9,288 nucleotides of DNA from Planctomycetota bacterium (GTDB lineage Bacteria > Planctomycetota > JAJSAM01), in NCBI GenBank assembly GCA_029932425.1, contig JAOZQC010000088.1:1-9288 (forward strand). Reading direction: 5' to 3'. The notes under the pieces were generated by a model. That model saw nothing but the letters and a program-made list of their open reading frames with translations, was not told the DNA's origin and ran no database searches. Numbering within the stretch: position 1 is the first letter of the stretch; each line of letters opens with the position of its first letter. The position numbers and the translations under genes were made by a program. This document shows positions 1 through 6,289 of this stretch, in pieces.

Positions 1-867
1 GGCGGGTTCCGCCTCCCCCTGCCGCGCCGCGGCGCGCGCGCACGCCGCCTCCGCCTGCGCCAGGTCCCCGGTGATCTCCCGGAGGACCCGGTTCGCCTCC
101 CGCTCCCGCTCCTCGAGGGCCGCGAGCCTCGCCGTCAACTCCTTCCGCTCCTCCAGCAGCAGGTGGTAGCGGTAGAGCGCCCAGGTGGTCCTCTTCCGGC
201 GGAGCTCGTCCGAGAGCTCCCGGAACCTCCTCGCCCGCGACGCCTGGTACCGGAGCGAGCGGAGCTGCTTCTCCGTGATGCCGATCACGTCGGAAAGCCG
301 CACCAGGTCGTCCCCGATCCGCTCCAGGCGCCGGAGCGCCTCGCGCCGCCGGGCCTTGTACCGGCCGATCCCCGCCGCCTCCTCGAAGACGGCGCGGCGC
401 TCCACGGGGTTCGCGGTGAGGATCGCGTCGATCCGCCCCTGCTCCATGATCGAGAGGGTCCCGAGGCCGCAACCCGTGTCCATGAACGCCTCGCGGATGT
501 CCTTCAGCCGGCAGACCCTCCCGTTCAGCAGGTATCCCGACTCCCCCGAACGATAGAGACGGCGGGTGAGGGCCACCTCGGGCTGCTCGAAGGGAAGCGC
601 GCCGTCCTCGTTGTCGAAGACCAGCGTCACCTCCGCCATGCCCACCGCCTTCCGGGTTCCCGAGCCGGAGAAGATGACGTCCATCATCTCCTTGGCGCGC
701 AGGGAGCTCGGGCGCTGTTCCCCGAGAACCCACTTCACGGCGTCGATCACGTTGGACTTGCCGCAGCCGTTCGGACCCACGATCGCGGTGATGCCGTGGT
801 CGAGGTCCAGCTCCGTCTTCCGGGCGAAGGACTTGAAGCCCACCAGCCGTATCTTCTTGAGCCTCAT
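1..867 (-). CDS. smc: Chromosome segregation ATPase SMC, N-terminal part (runs off left edge)
   Basis: The first 289 residues of a structural maintenance of chromosomes protein are present; the rest lies beyond the left edge. SMC dimers with ScpA/ScpB organise and segregate the nucleoid using ATP. Visible features are the SMC opening (MRLKKIRLVGFKSF), the Walker A GPNGCGKS at residues 31-38, VKWVLGEQ at 44-51, and the Q-loop region IMEQGRIDAIL at 140-150 (Gln143). FEEAAGIGRYKARR (161-174) follows, and then a charged heptad-like stretch from about residue 175 that is the start of the long coiled coil. The ATG overlaps the stop of the upstream radical-SAM gene in an ATGA, and the region before it is G-rich without a clean Shine-Dalgarno, so translation is probably coupled. 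Family identity is near certain. The unusual point is the location at the end of an nrdR/nrdD-like/nrdG operon. Confidence 0.96.
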   Translation of the reverse strand, partial: MRLKKIRLVGFKSFARKTELDLDHGITAIVGPNGCGKSNVIDAVKWVLGEQRPSSLRAKEMMDVIFSGSGTRKAVGMAEVTLVFDNEDGALPFEQPEVALTRRLYRSGESGYLLNGRVCRLKDIREAFMDTGCGLGTLSIMEQGRIDAILTANPVERRAVFEEAAGIGRYKARRREALRRLERIGDDLVRLSDVIGITEKQLRSLRYQASRARRFRELSDELRRKRTTWALYRYHLLLEERKELTARLAALEEREREANRVLREITGDLAQAEAACARAAARQGEAEPA

Positions 868-1604
868 CCGCGCCCCGCCCCGCCGTCCCGCCCCAGGCCG
901 CACGGCACCGTGCCCGCCTCCCTCTCCGGGGCGAGGCCGTCCAGATGGCACGCCCTCACGTACCGGCCGGCCCGGCGCGCGATCCGCCGGAGGGCGGCCC
1001 GGCCCGGTCCCCGGCCGGGCACGCTGCGGAGCACGTACCTCCGCGCTCCCCGGATCGTCCGCGCGATGCTCAGGATGTCCTCCTCGGTCAGCAGGTCGCC
1101 GTAGACCGCGGTCCGGAACTCGTGGTCCCACCCTCCGGAAAGGAGGATCTCCGTGGTGGCGAACAGCGCGCCCAGGTCCACGTCGCCGCCCGCCGCCTTC
1201 CGGTACGCCTCCGTGAGGGGCGCCTTGATCTCCACCGCCACGGTGTCCACGAGGCCGCGGCGCAGGCCGTCCACCATCGCCTCCGGGTGGAGTCCCGGCG
1301 TGTCCACCCGGACGGGGAGGGAGAAGTCCTTGAGGAGCTCCAGCAACTCGCGGAGCCCGGGCACCGCGAACGGCTCCCCGCCCTTCACCACCACTCCCTC
1401 CACCCAGCGCCGCCGGCGGTAGAGCGTGTCCAGCACGGCGTCGCGGGGGATCTCCCCCGCTTCCTCCGACGCGCCGCGCAGGTGGGGGGCCGGGCAGTGC
1501 GGGCAGTGGAGCGGACACCCGCCCACGAAGACCACGGCGGCGATCCTCCCCGGCCAGTGCGTGAGGCTGGTCTCGATGATGCCCCGGATGGCCGGCGTCC
1601 TCAC
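864..1604 (-). CDS. nrdG: Radical SAM protein, anaerobic ribonucleotide reductase activase type (NrdG2-like)
   Basis: A 246-residue radical S-adenosylmethionine protein. Members of this family use a [4Fe-4S] cluster to cleave SAM and install a glycyl radical on class III ribonucleotide reductase NrdD. The opening (RGIIETSLTHWPGRIAAVVF) matches the NrdG2-type pattern of I+GF..TSL.DYPG+IAAV.F. The cluster motif CPLHCPHC is at residues 30-37 (Cys30, Cys34, Cys37), the SAM-binding GGEP at 75-78, and VRVDTPG at 98-104 and VEIKAPL at 124-130 follow; HEFRTAVYGDLLTEEDIL is at 161-178. It starts with GTG, preceded 5 bases upstream by a purine-rich ribosome site (GGAGGAGGGAG). The GTG overlaps the stop of the NrdD-like gene as GTGA, and its own stop overlaps the smc ATG as ATGA. 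The motifs look intact, although the neighbouring presumed substrate lacks a glycyl-radical domain. Its true target is therefore uncertain. Confidence 0.9.
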   Translation of the reverse strand: MRTPAIRGIIETSLTHWPGRIAAVVFVGGCPLHCPHCPAPHLRGASEEAGEIPRDAVLDTLYRRRRWVEGVVVKGGEPFAVPGLRELLELLKDFSLPVRVDTPGLHPEAMVDGLRRGLVDTVAVEIKAPLTEAYRKAAGGDVDLGALFATTEILLSGGWDHEFRTAVYGDLLTEEDILSIARTIRGARRYVLRSVPGRGPGRAALRRIARRAGRYVRACHLDGLAPEREAGTVPCGLGRDGGAGRG

Positions 1605-3742
1605 CGTCTCTCCCTCCTCCCCACCAGCACCTGCCGGATCCGCGTGTTCGTCCACATCTTCCTCAGCAAGGCCAGCAGGGATCCCGCCGCCGGCCTCTCC
1701 TCCTCTCCCACCAGGCACCGCACCGTGGTGGTCCGGAGCGGCAGGGCCAGGCGCCCTTCCATCTCCAGGCGCACCGCCAGGTCCACGGGCGCTCCCTCCC
1801 GGAGCGCCACCCCCGGGCTCCCGCGGCCCCGCCGCCCCTCCGCAAGCCCCGGGTGCGCCTCCTCGTCCAGGCGCGCGAACCGCCGCTCGATGGACGCCTC
1901 CTCCACCGCGTCGGCGTCCACCGGAATCCCCCGGGCCCGGCAGGCCTCGCAGGCTCCCGTGAGCACCCCCAGCGCCTGGAGCCCCAGCTTGAGCGCGCGG
2001 TCCGATTCGTGGAGCTCCTCGCCCCCCGCGATCTCCACCGCCTCGTTCAGGCCGGTGACTCCCAGGGAGTGCGTGGCCCGGGCCAGGTCCAGGAGCGGGG
2101 GGCTCCCTCCCCTCCTCCGCGCCAGCGGCGCCAGCGGTCCGTCCGGACCCGCCGCCGCCCTCACCAGGAACGCCCTCCTCGCCTCGATCCCCCGTAGGGC
2201 CAGCTCCCCCGCCGCCGCCACTTCCTCGAGGAACCCCCCCCGGTTTCCGGGACCCGCCCGGAGCGCCGCCCGCCGCAGGTTCACCACCGCCCGCGCCCCC
2301 ACCACCGCGGCGAGGCGGGCGGTGTCCGTGAGTCGCGCGGCGTCCTCCAGGCGGATCCGCACCGCCGCCGTCCCCACGAGCGGGAGGGCCTCCCGGTCCA
2401 GCACGAGCAGCACCGGTTCCCGGTCCAGCGCCTCCGTGAGCGCCCGCTCCACCACGGCCGCCGCCGCCGCCTCTTCCAGGGCCTCCGGCCCCAAGGCCAG
2501 CGTGAGCCGCGGCAGCGACGAGCGCGGGCCCAGCCCGGGGCCCGTCCCCCGGACCTCCAGCAGCGCCCGCGCGAGCTGGAGGGACGTCCCCGTGAAGCGC
2601 GCGTAGGTCTTCTCCCCCACCGTCCCGTCCGCCTCCCGGACCATGCGGGCGGCCAGGATCGGCGGCGGCGAGAGGGCCAGCTCGATCTCCCCTCCCCGCA
2701 CCTCCGCCAGCTCCGTGAGCAGGTGCCAGGCCTCCTCCCTCAGCTCGTCGTAGGAGAGCCCCGACAGCACGGGAGCGGCGAGGATGTTCCACCGGCAGAG
2801 AGCCACCCCGCTCACCACGTGCGGGGCCAGCGCCCGCACCGCCCGGCCCAGCCACCCCGCCAGGCGCCGCGGCGTGCCCACGGCCTCCGGCCGGAAGCGC
2901 CCCGTCCTCCCCGGGATCCCGCCGATCCGCAGCGCGTCCGGAGAGAAGGCGGCGGCCAGGACCGCGGCCGGCTTCTCCAGGCCGTCCAGGTGGATGCGCC
3001 CCGCCAGGTGCGCCGCGGCCACCTCCTCCGGGTAGATCTCCTCCAGGGCGAACTGCCGGAGGATCCCCCCCGCCAGCCGCTCCTCCGGGGGACCGTGACG
3101 GTGCGGCCCCTTGGGAAAGAGGCTGGACTCCACGGCCCGGCGGTCCACGCTGCCCCGGACCCGCCGCTCCAGCGCCCCCACCAGGCCGCGGTTCACGAGC
3201 TCCGCGTCGATCAACCGATCGATGAGCCCCGTGGTGATCGTGCGGCGGCCCAGGGCGTAGACCCGGTCCGCCACCGCCTCCGCCACCCGCTCCGCCTCCT
3301 CCTCCGGCAGGCGCTCCGCGCGCTCGAGCTCCCGGCGCAGGGTCTCCCGGTCGAAGGGGAACGCGCGCTCCCGGACGGCGTCGATCACCCCGATGGGCCC
3401 CCGTTCGAACAGGCTCCGCTGCGCCGGCGCCGCCGGTCGCCGGGCCGCCTCCCGCTGCCGCGCCCGCTCCTCCCGGTAGAGGATGTAGGCCTTCGCGGTC
3501 GCCACGTGGCCCGTCTCCATGAGGACCTTCTCCACCATGTCCTGGATGTCCTCGATGGAGGGAGGGCGCCGGGGGAACTGCTTCTCCAGGAAGAGCGTCA
3601 CCACGGAGGCGAGCTCCTCGGCCAGGAAGCGGTCCTCCCCACCCACGGAGAGCGCCGCCTTGTAGATCGCGTCGGCAATCCGGGACTCGTCGAACTCCAC
3701 GAGCCGCCCGTCCCGTTTCCGGACGTGGCGGACGGGCTTCAT
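1601..3742 (-). CDS. Degenerate NrdD-like protein with ATP-cones, lacking the glycyl-radical domain
   Basis: A 713-residue protein related to anaerobic (class III) ribonucleoside-triphosphate reductase. An ATP-cone occupies about residues 3-93 (VRKRDGRLVEFDESRIADAI, ending AYILYREER). A second cone-like segment follows at about 126-190 (FPFDRETLRREL, then RTITTGLIDRLIDAELVNRG). The body keeps NrdD landmarks: LAGRIHLDGLE (246-256), GGIPG (274-278), LSYDEL (329-334), VVNL (486-489), SLGVTGLNEAV (559-569) and FARLDEEAHPGL (622-633). By remembered NrdD patterns, the thiyl-radical cysteine position (family CCRL, here AVRI, 460-463) and the other active-site cysteine near residue 261 hold no Cys. 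The chain ends at NTRIRQVLV plus a basic tail, just where the Zn-binding CxxC pairs and the glycyl radical site normally follow. Remaining cysteines are 316, 598, 601 and 676. It is probably catalytically dead as a reductase. A TTG start at 3763 is possible (720 aa). Function unknown. Confidence 0.85.
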   Translation of the reverse strand: MKPVRHVRKRDGRLVEFDESRIADAIYKAALSVGGEDRFLAEELASVVTLFLEKQFPRRPPSIEDIQDMVEKVLMETGHVATAKAYILYREERARQREAARRPAAPAQRSLFERGPIGVIDAVRERAFPFDRETLRRELERAERLPEEEAERVAEAVADRVYALGRRTITTGLIDRLIDAELVNRGLVGALERRVRGSVDRRAVESSLFPKGPHRHGPPEERLAGGILRQFALEEIYPEEVAAAHLAGRIHLDGLEKPAAVLAAAFSPDALRIGGIPGRTGRFRPEAVGTPRRLAGWLGRAVRALAPHVVSGVALCRWNILAAPVLSGLSYDELREEAWHLLTELAEVRGGEIELALSPPPILAARMVREADGTVGEKTYARFTGTSLQLARALLEVRGTGPGLGPRSSLPRLTLALGPEALEEAAAAAVVERALTEALDREPVLLVLDREALPLVGTAAVRIRLEDAARLTDTARLAAVVGARAVVNLRRAALRAGPGNRGGFLEEVAAAGELALRGIEARRAFLVRAAAGPDGPLAPLARRRGGSPPLLDLARATHSLGVTGLNEAVEIAGGEELHESDRALKLGLQALGVLTGACEACRARGIPVDADAVEEASIERRFARLDEEAHPGLAEGRRGRGSPGVALREGAPVDLAVRLEMEGRLALPLRTTTVRCLVGEEERPAAGSLLALLRKMWTNTRIRQVLVGRRERR

Positions 3743-3759
3743 GCCGGGCACGCCGGCGC

Positions 3760-4248
3760 TCAAGCCTTCTCTCCCGCCTTCCGCTTCCCCCTTCCGGGCT
3801 TCCGGCGGGCCTTCTCCACCTCCTCCACGAAGTCGTCGAGGACCTGGAAGTCCCGGTACACGGAGGCGAAGCGCACGTAGGCCACCTGGTCGAGCTTCTT
3901 CAGCTCCCGCATGACCTGCTGCCCGATGAACTTCGCGGGCACCTCCTTGTCGAACTTCTCCCCCACCTTCTCCTCGATCCGGCGGGTGATCTCGTCCAGG
4001 TCGACGATGGAGATCGGCCGTTTCTCGCAGGCCTTCAACATGCCGCCCAGGATCTTGCGCCTCTCGAACTTCTCCCGGCTCCCGTCCTTCTTCACCACCC
4101 GCAGAGGGGTCTCCTCGATCTTCTCGTAGGTGGTGAACCGGCGCCCGCACTCCAGGCATTCCCGCCGCCGCCGGATCACGAAGGCGTCCGTGGAGGATCG
4201 GGAATCGATGACGCGGTCGTTGTTCGCCTTGCAGAAGGGGCACCGCAT
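3760..4248 (-). CDS. nrdR: Transcriptional repressor NrdR
   Basis: A 162-residue NrdR, the zinc-ribbon/ATP-cone repressor that senses ATP and dATP and represses ribonucleotide reductase genes. The N-terminal ribbon shows CPFC (Cys3, Cys6) and CLECGRRFTTYE (Cys31, Cys34). The ATP-cone spans about residues 50-138, with VVKKDGSREKFERRKI and the terminal YVRFASVYRDF motif. It is slightly longer than usual because of a Lys/Arg-rich C-terminal tail after residue 146. The ATG has a strong Shine-Dalgarno (GGGGAGG, 6-base spacer), and a good promoter lies upstream, so it is the first gene of the operon with the NrdD-like, NrdG and SMC genes. Its stop TGA overlaps an in-frame TTG of the next gene. Assignment is secure. 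Its direct targets cannot be seen here, as I find no clear tandem NrdR boxes. Confidence 0.97.
   Translation of the reverse strand: MRCPFCKANNDRVIDSRSSTDAFVIRRRRECLECGRRFTTYEKIEETPLRVVKKDGSREKFERRKILGGMLKACEKRPISIVDLDEITRRIEEKVGEKFDKEVPAKFIGQQVMRELKKLDQVAYVRFASVYRDFQVLDDFVEEVEKARRKPGRGKRKAGEKA
3761..3775 (-). promoter_or_regulatory. Ribosome site and alternative TTG start for the NrdD-like gene
   Basis: Read on the minus strand, GGGAG at 3775-3771 lies 7 bases before a TTG at 3763-3761. This TTG is in frame with the NrdD-like protein and overlaps the nrdR stop as TTGA. The downstream ATG at 3742 has no purine-rich sequence at the right distance. The TTG would add seven residues and give a 720-aa protein. 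It would also give the same 4-bp overlap style as the next two junctions (GTGA, ATGA). The ATG was kept as the main start because the ATP-cone homology begins directly after it. Confidence 0.45.
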
Positions 4249-4254
4249 GTCGCG

Positions 4255-4261
4255 CCTCCCC
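4255..4261 (-). promoter_or_regulatory. Shine-Dalgarno of nrdR
   Basis: GGGGAGG on the minus strand, followed by a 6-base spacer and the nrdR ATG at 4248. It fixes the nrdR start. Confidence 0.8.
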
Positions 4262-4262
4262 T

Positions 4263-4287
4263 GTATGTTGCCCTGGGCACAGGATAC
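4263..4287. promoter_or_regulatory. Dyad at the nrdR promoter start region (possible operator)
   Basis: An inverted repeat with a perfect inner core, TGCCC-T-GGGCA (4269-4279), and matching outer arms GTAT (4263-4266) and ATAC (4284-4287). The arms are offset, with 2 unpaired bases on one side and 4 on the other. It covers part of the -10 element and the likely transcription start, and ends just upstream of the nrdR Shine-Dalgarno. This position would suit an operator or a 5' mRNA hairpin. It does not match the A/T-rich NrdR box that I remember (ACACwATATAwGTGT-like), so the binding factor, if any, is unknown. Confidence 0.35.
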
Positions 4288-4309
4288 TTCCCTACATCTT
4301 GGGCGTCAA
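4281..4309 (-). promoter_or_regulatory. Sigma70-type promoter of the nrdR operon
   Basis: On the minus strand TTGACG (4309-4304) is followed by an exactly 17-base spacer and TATCCT (4286-4281), close to the -35/-10 consensus. It lies in the 87-bp gap between yidC and nrdR, the least GC-rich stretch nearby. The predicted transcription start is near 4274, giving a leader of about 26 bases. It would drive nrdR, the NrdD-like gene, nrdG and smc. Confidence 0.65.
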
Positions 4310-4325
4310 CGGAAACCCCGCGCCC

Positions 4326-4345
4326 GGCCCGGTCGTCACCGGCCC
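4326..4345 (-). terminator. Weak hairpin at the end of yidC
   Basis: An inverted repeat spans the yidC stop codon: a 5-bp CCGGT/ACCGG core with a 4-base loop, extended by two more G-C pairs across one mismatch. The following minus-strand sequence has only short T runs (GGGGTTTCCGTT). It could be a weak or factor-dependent terminator separating yidC from the nrdR promoter, or just a GC-rich coincidence. Confidence 0.25.
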
Positions 4346-6237
4346 TTCCGGAACGTGGGCGCGGGCTTCCCCGGCTGGGGGACCGGGCCGAGCTTCTTCC
4401 GGATGTACTTCGTCTCGAAGATCGACCAGGTGCTCGTGACGATCATGTAGAGCGACAGTCCCGCCGAGTAGTTGTAGAGCATCAGCGCGAAGAGCACGGG
4501 CATGTACTTCATGAACTTCATCGTCTGCTGCTGCTGGGGATCCTGCGGCTTGGGCGCCATGGCGCTGGACACGTACCAGGTGATCCCCATGAGGATCGGG
4601 AACACGTTCAGGTAGAACGGGTCCCAGATGAGGGGAATCCCCTTGGTGCTGAAGGGGCCCAGGAGGCGGTCCGGCGCGGTGAGATCGGTGGCCCAGAGGA
4701 ACGGGGCGTGGCGGAGGCCCAGGGAGTACTGCAGCCCCACGTAGAGACCGATGAAGATGGGGAACTGCAGGAACATGACGAGGCAGCCGCCGGGCAGGGG
4801 CCGCACCCCTTCCTCCCGGTAGAGCTTCATCAGCTCCTCGTTCATCTTCTTCTTGTTGCCCTTGTGGCGCTCCCTCACCGCGTCCATCTTCGGCTTCAGC
4901 CGCATCATGTCCCGCTGGTACCGCTGCATGGAGATCTGGGACCTCTTCGAGAGGGGGAACAGGGCGCCGCGGATGAGGAGCGTGAGGACGATGATGGCCA
5001 GGCCCCAGTTCCCCACCACGGCCTGGATCACCCCGAGCAGCGTGATGATGATGCGGGCCAGGGGTCCGAAGAAACCGTAGTCGGTGATCTCGTCGAGGTT
5101 CCCGTAGGGCCCCTGGGAGAGCCGAGAGGGGTCCATGGGGCCCACGTAGTAGAGGAAGTCCCGGCGGACCGTCTCCCCCGTCCGGGGCAGGGGCAGCGTG
5201 AACTCCAGGGCGGGCGCCAGGTTCGGCATCTCCTTCCCGTTGTCGTAGTTCACGTCCGGGATGGACCGCACCACCGCGCGCCGGGCGGCGGTGGCCTCCA
5301 CGTCTCCCACCTTCAGGATCGCCGTGAAGTAGCGGCTCTTCACCCCCACCCACTCCACGTAGCGGCCCTTGCCCTGGTGCTCCGGCTTCGGCCACTCCCG
5401 GGGAGGCTTCTTCAGCGGGAAGGCCGCGATCTCCTCGGCGGTGGCCACTCCCTGCACCATCACCGACGCCCACGTGGCTCCCCGGAAGGAGAAGGGCTCC
5501 ACGGGGGTCCCCCCCGCCACCTGGAGCTGGAGCGTCCACCCCCGCCGCCCGTAGGCCGCCGCCTTCGCGGCGTCGGTGACGGTGAGCCCCAGGCGCAGCA
5601 GCAGGTGGTTCGGCGGACCCTCGATCCCGGGGGCGCTCCGGGGAAACCGGTACTCCTTCGTGAGCACCACGCCCGCCCCCGGCACGACCAGGCGGAAGAC
5701 GACCCGGTCCTTCCCCCGCTCCAGCACCTCCCAGAGCGCCCGGTCGAGCGGCAGACCGTCCTCCCCCGGCATCCGCAGCACCAGGCCGCGTTCCAGGTTG
5801 GGAGTCTTCCGGTCGGACTTCCGGTCCGAGACCACCGGGAACCAGTTCTCGGGCTTCGACCGGTCCTGCCCCGGATCCAGGGTGTACTCCTTGAGCCGCG
5901 CCGACCGCACGCTTCCCCCCCAGGGATCGAGGGTCCAGAAGATCCGGGAGGCCGCGTCGTCGCGGCCCACGCGGATCCCGGCCCCCCCCCGGGAGGCCGG
6001 CTGAGGCGAGAGGCCCGCGCCCGCGGGCCGGGACACCGGCGCGGGGGCCGGGGGCTCCGCGCCGGGCCCGGGGGGCTCCGGCCGCCCGGTGCCCCCGCCG
6101 GGGGCCGCCGTGCCCGCCGCCGTCCCCGTTCCTCCCGCGGTCTCCCGCTTCGGCGGCGGCACGGGGGGAAACAGCGACGACCACACGATGATGATCAGGA
6201 ACGTGAGCACGAGGAACAGGAGGAGACGCTTCTCCAT
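4336..6237 (-). CDS. yidC: Membrane protein insertase YidC
   Basis: A 633-residue YidC/Oxa1-family insertase, which inserts and folds inner-membrane proteins alone or with Sec. An N-terminal membrane anchor (about residues 5-22) is followed by a low-complexity Pro/Gly/Ala linker (about 25-85). A large periplasmic beta-rich domain covers about 90-370. The conserved core starts at GFFGPLARIIITLL (388-401) and contains helices near 405-428, 485-505, 540-557 and 578-603. The conserved groove arginine is Arg423 (LIRGALFPLSKRSQ). A cytoplasmic charged hairpin lies at 440-475, and the protein ends in a short basic tail. The ATG is preceded by a GGAAGG-type site. Length and the periplasmic domain are typical of Gram-negative YidC. 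It is not next to rnpA, rpmH, jag or mnmE here, which are its usual neighbours; instead it follows a phosphoesterase gene by 52 bp. Confidence 0.96.
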   Translation of the reverse strand: MEKRLLLFLVLTFLIIIVWSSLFPPVPPPKRETAGGTGTAAGTAAPGGGTGRPEPPGPGAEPPAPAPVSRPAGAGLSPQPASRGGAGIRVGRDDAASRIFWTLDPWGGSVRSARLKEYTLDPGQDRSKPENWFPVVSDRKSDRKTPNLERGLVLRMPGEDGLPLDRALWEVLERGKDRVVFRLVVPGAGVVLTKEYRFPRSAPGIEGPPNHLLLRLGLTVTDAAKAAAYGRRGWTLQLQVAGGTPVEPFSFRGATWASVMVQGVATAEEIAAFPLKKPPREWPKPEHQGKGRYVEWVGVKSRYFTAILKVGDVEATAARRAVVRSIPDVNYDNGKEMPNLAPALEFTLPLPRTGETVRRDFLYYVGPMDPSRLSQGPYGNLDEITDYGFFGPLARIIITLLGVIQAVVGNWGLAIIVLTLLIRGALFPLSKRSQISMQRYQRDMMRLKPKMDAVRERHKGNKKKMNEELMKLYREEGVRPLPGGCLVMFLQFPIFIGLYVGLQYSLGLRHAPFLWATDLTAPDRLLGPFSTKGIPLIWDPFYLNVFPILMGITWYVSSAMAPKPQDPQQQQTMKFMKYMPVLFALMLYNYSAGLSLYMIVTSTWSIFETKYIRKKLGPVPQPGKPAPTFRKGR

Positions 6238-6247
6238 GGTCTTCCTT

Positions 6248-6263
6248 CCGGGGAGGTCCCCGG
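6248..6263 (-). promoter_or_regulatory. Hairpin directly upstream of the yidC ribosome site
   Basis: CCGGGGA and TCCCCGG form a 7-bp inverted repeat around a 2-base centre (or a 6-bp stem with a 4-base loop). It begins about 10 bases upstream of the yidC ATG, and its 3' arm abuts the AAGGAAG ribosome site. In mRNA it could influence ribosome access, or simply mark the phosphoesterase/yidC junction. Confidence 0.3.
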
Positions 6264-6289
6264 CTCGGGCGGTCAGCCGGCCGCCCGCT

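Noticed and set aside
1601..1610. Frameshift or premature stop as the cause of the truncated NrdD-like C-terminus
   Set aside because: The stop overlaps the nrdG start in a tidy GTGA with a ribosome site in place, and no glycyl-radical motif is seen in other frames downstream, where nrdG coding begins at once.
945..2606. Long plus-strand open frame opposite the nrdG and NrdD-like genes
   Set aside because: Arg/Pro/Ala-rich shadow product with no family pattern, opposite confidently assigned minus-strand genes; long open shadows are expected at this GC content.
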